From the NCBI GenBank assembly GCA_963833955.1, contig CAWHZY010000016.1:1-64000 (forward strand): 64,000 bases of DNA. The letters run 5' to 3'. Position numbers and translations under genes: made by a program. Positions within the stretch are counted from its first letter, which is position 1. Every line of letters starts with the position of its first letter. A model generated the notes under the pieces. It saw nothing but the letters and a program-made list of their open reading frames with translations, ran no database searches and was not told the DNA's origin. This stretch comes from Roseiarcus sp963833955 (lineage in GTDB: Bacteria > Pseudomonadota > Alphaproteobacteria > Rhizobiales > Beijerinckiaceae). Shown here in pieces: positions 18,315 to 28,067 of the stretch.

Positions 18315-19319
18315 TCAGCCCAACCTCTTGAGAAGCACTCTTCGCCAAACGAGGGGCAGCGCGATGACCACGATCAGCATGGCTCCAACGATGATCGACA
18401 TGACCGGACTGGGTATGTTGAGAAGGCCGAGGCCGAAAGTCACCAATCCCATGATGCACGCCGCGAGTACGACGCCCGGAATGGACCCGGCCCCGCCCTG
18501 GATGCTGACACCCCCCAATACGACCATGGTGATCACGTCGAGTTCGTAACCCTGCGCGATCGATGGCCGCGTCGAACCGAGGCGCGATGTGATGAGCACC
18601 GCCGCGACGCCCGACATGAGACCCGTCAAGCAGAAGAGCTGGAACTTGATCTGTTCGACACCCACCCCCGAATAGCGTGCGGCGACCGGATTCGCGCCGA
18701 TTGCGAAGATCCGCCGGCCGAAGCTCGTACAGTGCAGCACGAAGCCGAAAGTAAGCGCCGCGGCGATAAAGAGGGCGAGCTCGAAAGAGACGACGCTGAT
18801 GACGTAGCCCTGTCCAAAATAGGCAAGGCTCGCAGGATATTTGTCATAGGCCTGGTCGCCCAGAATGATGAACGCGACGCCCCGGAACAGACTCATCGTG
18901 CCGATCGTCGCCACGATCGAGGGCAGCTGAAAATACGCGACAAGCAGGCCGTTGCCGACCCCGCAAGCGATCCCCACTCCAACGCCAATTGCGACCAATA
19001 TTGGCGTCGATGCGCCGACCTGCGCCGCCATCCCCATGAGGGTGGACGCGAGAGCCACGATCGCAGCGACCGAGAGGTCAAATTCGCCTGACACGATGAG
19101 AAGCGCCATCGGCAGCGCAATGAGGCCCTTCTCGGTGAAGGTGAAAGTGAGGTCAGACAGAGCCCAAGGGTCGAGAAAATACGGAGAGGCGACGCTGTTG
19201 AGGGCGAATACAGCGACGGCGATCGCGGCCAGCAGCGTTTCCCAGCGCATGAGCCTTCGCCAGGCCGTCTCATGCAAGCGGTCGGGAATTGGGCCGCGCT
19301 CGACCCGCCTCTCGCTCAT
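18315..19319 (-). CDS. Sugar ABC transporter permease (RhaQ-like), system B
   Basis: A 334-residue polytopic permease with LLIVSGEFDLSVAAIVALAS, GVGNGLLVAYFQLPSIVATIG, GRRIFAIGANPVAARYSGV and VLGGVSIQGGAGSIPGV. The ATG overlaps the preceding permease stop by 4 bases. In gene order (binding protein, ATPase, permease, permease) the system matches rhamnose-type rhaSTPQ importers, and the binding protein resembles RhaS. No rhaU or rhaK homologue follows, so the sugar could differ from rhamnose. Confidence 0.88.
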   Translation of the reverse strand: MSERRVERGPIPDRLHETAWRRLMRWETLLAAIAVAVFALNSVASPYFLDPWALSDLTFTFTEKGLIALPMALLIVSGEFDLSVAAIVALASTLMGMAAQVGASTPILVAIGVGVGIACGVGNGLLVAYFQLPSIVATIGTMSLFRGVAFIILGDQAYDKYPASLAYFGQGYVISVVSFELALFIAAALTFGFVLHCTSFGRRIFAIGANPVAARYSGVGVEQIKFQLFCLTGLMSGVAAVLITSRLGSTRPSIAQGYELDVITMVVLGGVSIQGGAGSIPGVVLAACIMGLVTFGLGLLNIPSPVMSIIVGAMLIVVIALPLVWRRVLLKRLG

Positions 19320-20293
19320 GTCTGCTCGGCTCGCTTGAGGATTAGGCGCCCTGGCCGCCGCTCGCTGCGCAGGTTGAGCGCAACTGCAGCAATGATAGCG
19401 ACACCCGAGATCGCCATCTGCCAGAATGGCGATACGTGGATCACAGGGAGGGCGTCGGCAATAATCCCGAGGAACAACGCACCCAACACCGTCCCAGCGA
19501 CGGAGCCGACGCCGCCAGCGATCGACACGCCCCCGACAAGGCAGGCGGCAATGACGGTGAGTTCATAGCCGCTCGCCACCTCAACCGAGGCGATCACATA
19601 GCGTGAAATCCACAGATAACCCACAAGCCCGGCCACCGCGCCGGAGATGCAGAAGACGAAAAACTTTGTCCGGGCGACGTCGATGCCTGCATAGAGCGCC
19701 GCGGTCGGATTGACGCCGACGGCGTAGATCGAGCGACCGAACGGAATCCGTCGCATCAGCGTGGCGAAGATCACAACGACGACGATCGCAATCCATGACA
19801 GAACCGGCAGGCCCAGAACGTTAATCCGTTGGAAGCCGATGAAGGCCGGGCTCATCTGATCGGCGTTGACCCAAGCCCCTCCGGAGAGGACATAAGTCGC
19901 TCCTCGATAGATGGCGAGCGTGCCGAGCGTCACGACGATCGGCGGGACGCTGAAGAGCCAGATGACGAGCCCGTTCAGCGCGCCAAGCGCCAGGCCGACG
20001 GCGATCGCCACGGCGATCAGGACGCCGACGGGGACGCCCGGATGCGCCGCGTTCAGCATGGCGACCGCCATACCGCTGAAACACAGGCTGGACGCCATCG
20101 ACAGATCGAGCGACCGGGAGACGATCACCGCCATCTGGCCAAGCGCCAGCATGATCAGGAGCGAAGTGTCGTTGAAGACTTGCACCAAGTTCGCAGGCCG
20201 AATGAAATCCGGAAATCGCATTCCGACGAGCGCGAGCAACACAAGATTCGCGAGCAGCAACCAGATCTCGCGGAACTGAAATATCCGCTTCAC
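19316..20293 (-). CDS. Sugar ABC transporter permease (RhaP-like), system B
   Basis: A 325-residue permease starting at a GTG that overlaps the ATPase stop (GTGA). Family signatures are IVSRSLDLSMASSLCFSGM, GLVIWLFSVPPIVVTLG, GRSIYAVGVNPTAALYAGI and CLVGGVSIAGGVGSVAGT. It forms the channel with the downstream permease. Confidence 0.88.
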   Translation of the reverse strand: MKRIFQFREIWLLLANLVLLALVGMRFPDFIRPANLVQVFNDTSLLIMLALGQMAVIVSRSLDLSMASSLCFSGMAVAMLNAAHPGVPVGVLIAVAIAVGLALGALNGLVIWLFSVPPIVVTLGTLAIYRGATYVLSGGAWVNADQMSPAFIGFQRINVLGLPVLSWIAIVVVVIFATLMRRIPFGRSIYAVGVNPTAALYAGIDVARTKFFVFCISGAVAGLVGYLWISRYVIASVEVASGYELTVIAACLVGGVSIAGGVGSVAGTVLGALFLGIIADALPVIHVSPFWQMAISGVAIIAAVALNLRSERRPGRLILKRAEQT

Positions 20294-21807
20294 GCTGCGA
20301 TTCCCGCAGCCGCGCGGACCAGGGTCTCCGCGGTCAAACCCACAATGTCGTGCACGGCTTTTATGCGTCCCTGGCGCATGACAACGACGCGGTCGGACAT
20401 GCCGAGAATTTCCGGCAGCTCCGACGACACCATGATCACCGACAGTCCTTGCTCGACGAGTTCGGCCATGAACTGATGAACGGCGGCCTTCGAGCCGATA
20501 TCAATTCCTTTGGTCGGCTCGTCCAGAATGATGACCTTCGGAGCCGTCGCAAGCCATTTGGCGATGATCACCTTCTGCTGGTTGCCTCCGGAAAGGGAGC
20601 CGATGTCCTGGCTCAACGATGAAGCCCGCAAGCCCAGGCGCTGTGTATAGGTGCGCGCAAGCGCGAGCTCCTCGGCGAGACGGAGCACGCCTGCCTTGGA
20701 TGTGCGGTCGAGTGAGGGAAGCGAGACGTTCTGGAAGATTGGCAGGCCGAAAACCGCGCCCTGTCGACCGCGCTCCTCGGGCACATAGACGATACCCGCT
20801 TGAATCGCATCGGCTGGCGATTTCGGCGCGACCGTCTTGGCCGCGAGCGTGATTGAACCCCGACTCGGTCTGGTCACGCCCGCGAGCGCCTGCATGACCT
20901 CGCTGCGACCCGCGCCGACCAGGCCATAAAAGCCGAGGATCTCACCCTCACGCAACTCGAAGCTGACGTCTTCGAATTCAGTGGGATGCGACAACCCCTC
21001 GCACTTAAGAATTGTGGGCGCGATCCGAGGGCGCCTCGCGGGGAAGATATGGTCAACTGACCTGCCGACCATCATTGTGATAATTTCGTCCCGGCTTACG
21101 TCCTTGAGAACACCCTCGCCCACCATCTCGCCATCGCGAAACACCGCATACCGGTCGGCGATGCGCTCGATTTCTTCAAACTTGTGGCTGATGAAGAGGA
21201 TGGCTTTCCGGTCCGCTTTCAGCAGTTCGACGATCTCAAACAGCTCGTCGACCTCCTTGAAGGACAGAGCCGCGGTAGGCTCGTCCATGATGACCACTCG
21301 GGCGTCGCTTGATAGGGCGCGCGCGACCGCGACCAAATGTTTGTTGGCGATGCCAAGATCACGAAGCCGGGCGTCGACATGGATGTGGCGCGCGCCGATC
21401 TTGTCCAGGACTTTTCGCGCCTCGCGCGCCATGGCGCGCCAGTCGATCCCCCGCCAGCGCGTGCGGGGAGCATGGCCGAGGAAAATATTCTCGGCCACCG
21501 AAAGGTCGTCGAAGAGCACCGTCTCCTGGTGGATGGCCGTGATTCCTTCAGCGAATGCGGCATGAGCGGAGGAAAGCGCGATGTCACGGCCGTCGAGACT
21601 GATCAAACCTTCCGACGGCTGCACGATCCCGGTCATGATCTTGACCAAGGTCGATTTGCCAGCGCCGTTCTCGCCGATCAACGCTGTGATTTCGCCGGGA
21701 TAGAGCGACAGGCTGACGCCGCTCAGCGCGCGAACGCCGGGAAAATTCTTGCTGATATTGGACAAGGTCAGGCGCGGCGCTGCGTTCGACCGGCTCGATG
21801 GAGTCGT
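20290..21807 (-). CDS. Sugar ABC transporter ATP-binding protein (RhaT-like, double NBD), system B
   Basis: A double-domain ATPase. The first domain has Walker A GENGAGKST and Walker B IMDEPTAALS; the second has GLVGAGRSE, LSGGNQQKVIIAKWL and LDEPTKGIDIGSK. The GTG at 21807 is preferred because the protein then begins MTTPSSRSNAAPRLTLSN; a TTG 11 codons upstream (21840) is possible but neither has a strong ribosome site. It energises uptake of the sugar delivered by the RhaS-like protein encoded 143 bases upstream. Confidence 0.87.
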   Translation of the reverse strand, partial: TTPSSRSNAAPRLTLSNISKNFPGVRALSGVSLSLYPGEITALIGENGAGKSTLVKIMTGIVQPSEGLISLDGRDIALSSAHAAFAEGITAIHQETVLFDDLSVAENIFLGHAPRTRWRGIDWRAMAREARKVLDKIGARHIHVDARLRDLGIANKHLVAVARALSSDARVVIMDEPTAALSFKEVDELFEIVELLKADRKAILFISHKFEEIERIADRYAVFRDGEMVGEGVLKDVSRDEIITMMVGRSVDHIFPARRPRIAPTILKCEGLSHPTEFEDVSFELREGEILGFYGLVGAGRSEVMQALAGVTRPSRGSITLAAKTVAPKSPADAIQAGIVYVPEERGRQGAVFGLPIFQNVSLPSLDRTSKAGVLRLAEELALARTYTQRLGLRASSLSQDIGSLSGGNQQKVIIAKWLATAPKVIILDEPTKGIDIGSKAAVHQFMAELVEQGLSVIMVSSELPEILGMSDRVVVMRQGRIKAVHDIVGLTAETLVRAAAGIAA

Positions 21808-21950
21808 CACGCGCCGGAGCCATCCGCGGCGTGCGAACAAAGATTGTCTGCGCGCCGTCGTTTAGGGCGATCACCCGCCGGGCCACTGCGGTTTGCCAGG
21901 CTGACTTTCAGCCCGGCGGTTGAGCAAAGACGTCGAGCGCCTGCCATCGC

Positions 21951-22973
21951 TTAGAACTGGGCGGCGTATTTCTCGATATTCGACTTGTCGAAGATCAATA
22001 AAGTCTTCAAGAAAACGTTGTTCTCCGCCTCGATGGTCATGTCTCCCAAGCGGCCAATCTTCGTGGTGACGCCAGGCTCTGGCTTCAACTTGCCCCGTGC
22101 GATCATGCCCGCGTACATCACACCGGCGTAACCGAGGTCGGCCGGATTCCAAAGCTGGAAGGTTTGGCACACGCCGGACAACACGTTCGACTTCATCTCG
22201 GACGGCAGCCCATGCCCGGTGACATAGACCTTGCCAATGAGACCAGCGTCGGTCACCGCCCTGCAGGCGCCGATGATGCCGACCGCCGTCGGCGAAATGA
22301 TGCCGCGCAGATTCGGGTGGCCCTTGATGAGCCCCTGCCCTTCGCGATAGCTCTTATCCGCTGCGTCGTCGCCGTAGACGACGCCGACGAGCGTAATCTT
22401 CGCGTAGTCCGGCTTCTTGAGCTCCTCCTTCATCTTTTCGATCCAGATGTTCTGGTTCGTCGCCTGCGATGTGGCGGAGAGGATGGCGATCTCGCCTTCG
22501 CCGCCAATGGTCTTGCTAATCATCCGCACATCATTGGCGCCGACCAGTTCGTCATGGGGCGCGCTGATCTGCATCGCGCGTCCCTCGGGGGCGATGCCAG
22601 AGTTGAACGACAGGACCGTGATGCCGCGCTGCATCGCTTTTTTCGTGGTTGGAATGAGCGCATGGGCGTCGTTCGCCGAGATCAGCAGAACGTCGACATG
22701 TTGCGCGATCAGCGTATCGATGACAGCAATCTGCTGCTCGACTGTCGCCGCGGTCGGGCCCGCGTAGATAAGGTCGACATCGCCGAGTTCCTTCGCCGCC
22801 TCCTGCCCGCCGTCACGTCCGACGTCGAAATAATTGATGCCGAGCACCTTGACGACCATGGCGATGCGCAGCTTCTTCTGCGCGAAGGCCGTGGTCGGAA
22901 GCTGCGTGAGCGCTGTGGTTGTCGCCAATCCGGCGGCCAAGCCCTTCGTGATTTGTCTGCGATTGAAGTTCAT
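21951..22973 (-). CDS. Sugar ABC transporter substrate-binding protein (RhaS-like), system B
   Basis: A 340-residue binding protein with an N-terminal export signal ending TTAFA and RR near its start (NFNRRQITKGLAAGLA, possibly Tat). The mature sequence closely follows the rhamnose/autoinducer-2 type: KVLGINYFDVGRDGGQEAAK, AMQRGITVLSFNSGIAPEGR, TNQNIWIEKM, VYGDDAADKSYREGQGL and GHGLPSEM. First gene of the system B operon. Rhamnose is the best guess by resemblance. Confidence 0.88.
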   Translation of the reverse strand: MNFNRRQITKGLAAGLATTTALTQLPTTAFAQKKLRIAMVVKVLGINYFDVGRDGGQEAAKELGDVDLIYAGPTAATVEQQIAVIDTLIAQHVDVLLISANDAHALIPTTKKAMQRGITVLSFNSGIAPEGRAMQISAPHDELVGANDVRMISKTIGGEGEIAILSATSQATNQNIWIEKMKEELKKPDYAKITLVGVVYGDDAADKSYREGQGLIKGHPNLRGIISPTAVGIIGACRAVTDAGLIGKVYVTGHGLPSEMKSNVLSGVCQTFQLWNPADLGYAGVMYAGMIARGKLKPEPGVTTKIGRLGDMTIEAENNVFLKTLLIFDKSNIEKYAAQF

Positions 22974-23064
22974 TCGTTTATCCTCCCAGTCTCAGTTTTT
23001 GGGCCGCATCGGCCAGTTAGAACGATTGGAGCCGTGCGCCCGACCTCACCGCCCCCTGCGCTGT

Positions 23065-23949
23065 TCAGACAAGCGCCCGCCACACTTCGGGGACAAACCC
23101 GAATCCTGTTGTTCGACGCTCGATATGGCCGATGGCCGGGAAGTCGAAATGGGTGCCGGCGACGCGGATCCGGTCCGTCGCCGCCATGTCCAGAGCGCGC
23201 TTTCGCGTCGCGACCGCCTGCGCGCGATCAACGTCGAGCACCGTCCCGGCTTGGGGCGCCGCCATCTGCAGGTGCGGCATATGCACAACGTCGCCCCAGA
23301 TCATGACGGACTCGTTTCCGGATTCGATCAACCACGCGGTCTGCCCGGGCGTGTGCCCCGGTTGGGTGATGGCGGTCACACCAGGAAACACGGGGCCGTC
23401 GCGAACTGTTCGGATGCGATCAGTGTAGGGCGCGGTCGCAAGCCGGGCGCCCTCGAAAAACTCGAGCGTCTCAGGCGGTGACTGGCTGGGCGAATCTGGA
23501 TTGCGGAAGAAGTTCAGCTCCACCTCGTTCACGACCAATTCCGCCTTCGGAAAGACAGCTTGTCCGTGCTCGTCAATAAGCCCATTCACGTGGTCGGGAT
23601 GAAGATGAGTTATCAATACCGTGTCTATGTCTTCCGGCTCGATACCCATGGAGCGCAAATTGTCGGTGAGCATTCCGAGGGTCGGGCCCATACTGACCCC
23701 GCAACCCGTGTCGACCAGCATCCGCCGGCCTGCGATCTGCACCAGGAAAGCGTTCATCGTCATCTTTGGCGGAACGGGTCGGAAGGCGGCTTTCTCGAGC
23801 CGCTCACATTCCAAATGGTCGATCCCGACGATGAGATCGAACGAGGCTTGGAACGTCCCGTCATTCACAGCAGTTACGTGGCCGTCGCCGATCGGGATAT
23901 GGTAGAGCCCGTGGGGCTGGCGTCGCGGAAATCTGTTCGATTCAAGCAT
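23065..23949 (-). CDS. MBL fold metallo-hydrolase
   Basis: A 294-residue metallo-beta-lactamase-fold protein starting at MLESNRFPRRQ. The zinc motif HLHPDHVNG (HxHxDH) lies near residue 114; later ligands are the His in QPGHTPGQ and the Asp in IWGDVVHMPH. It resembles the quorum-quenching-lactonase/PNGM-like subgroup of hydrolases that act on lactones or esters. It sits alone between two sugar importers on the same strand; a lactonase acting on the products of the sugar dehydrogenases is a reasonable but unproven idea. Confidence 0.85.
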   Translation of the reverse strand: MLESNRFPRRQPHGLYHIPIGDGHVTAVNDGTFQASFDLIVGIDHLECERLEKAAFRPVPPKMTMNAFLVQIAGRRMLVDTGCGVSMGPTLGMLTDNLRSMGIEPEDIDTVLITHLHPDHVNGLIDEHGQAVFPKAELVVNEVELNFFRNPDSPSQSPPETLEFFEGARLATAPYTDRIRTVRDGPVFPGVTAITQPGHTPGQTAWLIESGNESVMIWGDVVHMPHLQMAAPQAGTVLDVDRAQAVATRKRALDMAATDRIRVAGTHFDFPAIGHIERRTTGFGFVPEVWRALV

Positions 23950-24559
23950 CAAGAAAAACCCGACTTCCCCCCTGATCACGAACGTCCAGCCGAAACTGCA
24001 GGCCAACGCTCCAGGATGACGCGGTCGCGCAAACGGGTCCGCCCAAAAAGCCTTTCAGGGATCCTAGGCCCGAGGATCGACACCACCGAATCGTTAGTTG
24101 GAACGGCGTCATCGCAGATGACGAGGCAACTCGGCCGTGCCCGACGCCGTCTCGCCTTCGGTCCGGCGAAGACCTCGACATCGCCGATCGCGGCCTGCCC
24201 AAGTCCGCTGAAAGTTATTCTATCCCCCAACGTCAATGTTCGAAGCCAGGCACTATACCAAGACTCGATGATCGGAACCGATCATCGCCTTATGGCCGAA
24301 GCGCGAATGCGCGCCCGCGCCGTTGCGCGGGTTTGAGCGCGTTGAGTCGCGCTCAAATAGAATTGGCATTAGAGAGCTTCAACGCCGTGCCAATGGCATA
24401 GACCGAGCGCCCATCTGCCCGCGCGAAAGCTGCTCCCTGTGAGGTCGAGAGCGCCCAAAGCGCCGGTTTGCGCGCTACCTTGCGGCTCCGGTCAGCCATA
24501 TGTGGCCTGCTCCGAGTCGGCGCCGACACTTCCCAAGATCGGCCCAGCACCTCGTTTAC
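23950..24559. other. 610-bp intergenic region with a permease ghost
   Basis: No intact gene. The minus strand at 24356-24412 encodes GRSVYAIGTALKLSNANSI, which resembles the GRSVYAIGxNxxAAxxSGI loop of the BPD_transp_2 permeases around it, so an older permease gene has probably decayed here. Two hairpins lie at 24314-24357. Confidence 0.4.
24314..24357. repeat. Two adjacent hairpins (7-bp and 10-bp stems)
   Basis: CCCGCGC-CGTT-GCGCGGG (24314-24331) is followed at once by TTTGAGCGCG-TTGAGT-CGCGCTCAAA (24332-24357), both perfect. They lie 200 bases beyond the end of the system C operon, so they could mark a 3' end, an operator for the MBL gene, or a REP-like unit. There is no U-tract. Confidence 0.55.
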
Positions 24560-25567
24560 CTAAATTTCAAACCGCGCGCGCAAAAACTGTAGCGATAACA
24601 CCGCCAACAGGAAGGCGCCCCAAATCAACTCAACCAGGAAGTTACTGAAGCGCAGCATCTGGAAACCGTTCGATAGGAGCGTCAACGCGCTTAACGCCGC
24701 TGCCACGCCGATGACGGTTGCTCGCCCACCCGATGGGTCCGTGCCGCCCAGCACGGCTACGAGAACGGAGACAAGCAGATATGAGGATCCATAATCCGCC
24801 TTTGCAGCATTGGTGCGCGCGGAGATGAGAATGCCAGCGCCGCTCGCAATGACGCCGCAGAGGACGAACGTGCCAAATACGATAGCCCGGCTGCGTACAC
24901 CACTGAAGCGCGCAGCCCGCGCGTTGGTCCCTATGAGCGTCATTGAAACGCCTGGCGAAGTGCGTCGAAGCAACAGCATCACCAGCAAATAGACAGAGAC
25001 CATCACCAGCATTGGAATTGGCACGCCCAAAACGGTGTCATTTCCAATTGCTGTCCATCCGGTGGGAAAGCCCTGGATTGCGGGGCCTCCCGTGACGACG
25101 AGGCTGATGCCGAAAAAGAGTTGCGAAGTCCCGATCGTTGCCAGGATTGGGGTCACCCGAAGCCGCGTGATCAGAAACCCGTTGAGCGCTCCGCAAAGTG
25201 CACCCACGGTGAGCGCTACCAGAACACCCAGGAGCGCGGCCTCGAAACCGAGTTGAGCAATCGGAGCGCCGAGCGACAGGGCCAGATGCCGGAAGAAGAG
25301 CGCGGCCAGGACCGCCGCAAGGTTGGCCATGGCGACTAGGGACAGGTCGATACCGCCGGGCAGCATCGATAGCATCATCGCGAGCGCCAGCAGACCCAGT
25401 TCCGGCGTCGAGAACATGAGCGACTGAAAGTTGTAGAGATTGACGAAACGGCCTCCGAGCAGTCCGGTCATCCCAACGAATATCGCGACCAGGAGCGCCA
25501 GGAGCACCAAGGTATCGACGCTGAGCCATCGAAACATTCGACGGCGCGGGTTGGCGAGCGCAGTCAT
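24560..25567 (-). CDS. Sugar ABC transporter permease, system C
   Basis: A 335-residue permease starting at ATG 25567, which overlaps the preceding stop by 4 bases. Signatures: LSMLPGGIDLSLVAMANLAA, GALNGFLITRLRVTPILATIG, SMTLIGTNARAARFSGV and VLGGTDPSGGRATVIGV. The last gene of operon C. The usual GGVS motif reads GGTD, a substitution seen in autoinducer-2/LsrD-like permeases. Confidence 0.87.
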   Translation of the reverse strand: MTALANPRRRMFRWLSVDTLVLLALLVAIFVGMTGLLGGRFVNLYNFQSLMFSTPELGLLALAMMLSMLPGGIDLSLVAMANLAAVLAALFFRHLALSLGAPIAQLGFEAALLGVLVALTVGALCGALNGFLITRLRVTPILATIGTSQLFFGISLVVTGGPAIQGFPTGWTAIGNDTVLGVPIPMLVMVSVYLLVMLLLRRTSPGVSMTLIGTNARAARFSGVRSRAIVFGTFVLCGVIASGAGILISARTNAAKADYGSSYLLVSVLVAVLGGTDPSGGRATVIGVAAALSALTLLSNGFQMLRFSNFLVELIWGAFLLAVLSLQFLRARFEI

Positions 25568-26547
25568 TCCTGGACCCGACGCACGTAGGTGACCCCTGTG
25601 ACCACAATGATCACGACCCCAAGAAGGACGCGTTGCCAAGTGGTTGGAATACCCAGGATAATGAGGCTATTGCTGATGAGGACCAGCATAAAGACGCCGA
25701 TCATCGTACCGATCACGCTGCCGCGTCCGCCGAAGATGCTGGCTCCCCCGAGGATGACGGCAGCGAGGACGTCGAGCGTCATGTTGTCGAACGCGCGTGG
25801 CTCGCCAACCCAATTGAGCGCTGCATGCGTCACGCCTGCGAGGCCGGCAAGGGCTCCCGCCAACCCATACGCAATGAGACGGGCATGGCCGACGTCGAAC
25901 CCGATGCGGCTTGCGGCCTCCGGATCGCCGCCAACGGCAAAGAGGCTCCTTCCCACCAGCGTTCTGGTGAGGAAGAGGTGCATCAGAACCGCAATCGCAA
26001 CATAGGCAAGAAAGACCGCAGGTAACCCAACCTTCGATCCGTCCGCGCCGGTGACGGTAAACAATTGAACGCCGCCTGCATCCATCAGACCTTGGGGCAT
26101 CTTGTCGACATTGACGATCTTCGCTCCAATCGCGCCCAGAAGAAGCCCGCGAACAATGCTTCCCGTCCCCAGCGTGGCGATGAGCGGGATGATCTTGATC
26201 TTGTCGATCAAGAGCGCGTTGATGCACCCGAGGCCGCCTCCGATTGCGGCGCCGATCACCAAAGGCAAAAGCGCCGAGGTTGACGCATAGATGTAGCCGA
26301 GCCGTAGAGCGGCATAGGCGCCGAGCGCCGCAAACGCGGTAAATGAGACGTCGATGCCGCCACAGATCAACACCGCCAGAACACCCAGCGCCATGATGCC
26401 GATGACGACGTTGCTTCTTAGGAGGCCGAAAATGTTCTGGAGCTGCCAGAAGGACGGGTTGATGGCGCCGATCACAATCATGGCAAGCAGCACGAGCATG
26501 CCGACCGAAAACTCAATGCTAAAGACGAAGCGGGGGACCCGAATCAT
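25564..26547 (-). CDS. Sugar ABC transporter permease, system C
   Basis: A 327-residue permease with VLICGGIDVSFTAFAALGAY, GCINALLIDKIKIIPLIATLG, GRSLFAVGGDPEAASRIGF and AVILGGASIFGGRGSVIGT. It begins within the ATPase stop (ATGA) and ends within the next permease's start. Confidence 0.88.
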   Translation of the reverse strand: MIRVPRFVFSIEFSVGMLVLLAMIVIGAINPSFWQLQNIFGLLRSNVVIGIMALGVLAVLICGGIDVSFTAFAALGAYAALRLGYIYASTSALLPLVIGAAIGGGLGCINALLIDKIKIIPLIATLGTGSIVRGLLLGAIGAKIVNVDKMPQGLMDAGGVQLFTVTGADGSKVGLPAVFLAYVAIAVLMHLFLTRTLVGRSLFAVGGDPEAASRIGFDVGHARLIAYGLAGALAGLAGVTHAALNWVGEPRAFDNMTLDVLAAVILGGASIFGGRGSVIGTMIGVFMLVLISNSLIILGIPTTWQRVLLGVVIIVVTGVTYVRRVQE

Positions 26548-28028
26548 GCAAACGCTCGGAGCCGATCGTTTACGTCTTCTTCGCGCAGACCTGCCGTCTC
26601 CAGCATCTCGAAGATGCGTCCTTCATGCATTGTCGCAATGCGATTGCAATTCTCAATGAGCTCAGGGACCTCGTCCGAAATCATCAGAACACCAAGGCCT
26701 TGTGCGGCCAGTCGCCGGATGACTTGATGAATTGCCATCTTTGCGCCGACGTCGACGCCAACGGTCGGTCCGTTGAGAACAAGAATGCGCGGATGTGTCA
26801 GCAACCAACGCCCCAGAACAACCCGTTGCTGATTTCCGCCGGAGAGCGCCTGGACTGGGCGGTCACCCGACCCGGCGACCTGCATTTCCTCCTGCATCAT
26901 AGACGCGTCAGCATGCATTTGCTGTTGATCAATGCCGAGCTTCGTCGAGGTCCCAATCTTCGCAGAGAGAATGTTCTCGGCGATGCTGAGGCCGAAGAAC
27001 AGCCCTTCCGACAACCGATCTTCGGGCACGTATCCGATCCCGTACCTCACTGCGGCCTGAGTGCTACGAAGCGTGATGGGCTGACCATCAACTAGGACTT
27101 CTCCGGTGTAGCCGGGACGCATTCCGAAGAGTGTCAGGGCCAGTTCCGTCCGGCCTGAGCCGAGAAGACCACACAGGCCAACGATCTCGCCGGCCATGAT
27201 ACGCAAGTCGATCCTATGCAGGCGCCCGGACAGCGAGAGTCCTCGAACCTCGAGGCGCGGTGGGCCGTCCCGAGGTTCATAGCGAAAGGGCTCATCGCGA
27301 TGTTCGAGCCCGGTCACAGCCCGAGTGATCGAGGCTTCGTCGAAATCGGCAACCTCTCCCGACTCTACGATCGCGCCGTTTCGCAGAACCGTTACGCGAT
27401 CGCTGATCTCAAGCACCTCTCGCGTCTTGTGGCTGATAAAAACGACAGTGACACCGCCCCGGCGAATCTCACGCACGACTTGCAGCAAGGTCTCGATTTC
27501 ACGACCGGTAAGCGCGGCTGTTGGCTCGTCCATAATCAGCAGCCGCGGGGAAGACATCAAAGCTCGCCCTATCGCGACAAGCTGCTTAGCCGCTACCGGA
27601 AGAGTCTCCACATCACGCTGAAGGTCGAACGAGACACCGAGGCGCTGGGCCGCTTGACGCGCGATATCGATGATCTGTTTGCGCTTGATCACTCGATTGC
27701 CACTGTGGCGCAGCGTGCTGAGCGCCAGATTTTCCGCCACCGTTAGATTTCCGAAGAGCGAAAAATCCTGGTAGATGACTTGAATGCCGGCTTCGGTCGC
27801 GTCACGCGGCGTCCACGTCGACACCTCTTTGCCGTCTATCGTGATTGTTCCGCTGTTCGGCCTGTGCACGCCGGACATGACTTTTATCAAAGTCGATTTG
27901 CCGGACCCGTTCTGACCGGCAATGCAGTGAATCTCGCCGCGGCGAAGCGACAGCGAGACGTCGCGGAGGGCCGCCACACCGCCAAACGTCTTAGAGACGT
28001 TGCGCAGTCCCATCAGCTCGTTAAGCAT
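26544..28028 (-). CDS. Sugar ABC transporter ATP-binding protein (double NBD), system C
   Basis: A 494-residue double ATPase. Domain 1 is intact (GQNGSGKST, IMDEPTAALTG). Domain 2 has GLLGSGRTE and a good signature, LSGGNQQRVVLGRWL, but its Walker B reads LVLNGPTVGVDVG: Asp-Glu of the usual DEPT is replaced by Asn-Gly. That would remove the catalytic Glu in this site and leave domain 1 to drive hydrolysis. A paralogue-wide feature of this subfamily is possible. Second gene of operon C, 39 bases after the binding protein. Confidence 0.87.
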   Translation of the reverse strand: MLNELMGLRNVSKTFGGVAALRDVSLSLRRGEIHCIAGQNGSGKSTLIKVMSGVHRPNSGTITIDGKEVSTWTPRDATEAGIQVIYQDFSLFGNLTVAENLALSTLRHSGNRVIKRKQIIDIARQAAQRLGVSFDLQRDVETLPVAAKQLVAIGRALMSSPRLLIMDEPTAALTGREIETLLQVVREIRRGGVTVVFISHKTREVLEISDRVTVLRNGAIVESGEVADFDEASITRAVTGLEHRDEPFRYEPRDGPPRLEVRGLSLSGRLHRIDLRIMAGEIVGLCGLLGSGRTELALTLFGMRPGYTGEVLVDGQPITLRSTQAAVRYGIGYVPEDRLSEGLFFGLSIAENILSAKIGTSTKLGIDQQQMHADASMMQEEMQVAGSGDRPVQALSGGNQQRVVLGRWLLTHPRILVLNGPTVGVDVGAKMAIHQVIRRLAAQGLGVLMISDEVPELIENCNRIATMHEGRIFEMLETAGLREEDVNDRLRAFA

Positions 28029-28067
28029 GGTGAGGCGGAGTCCGCGAGCGATGCGAAACGCTGGCTT

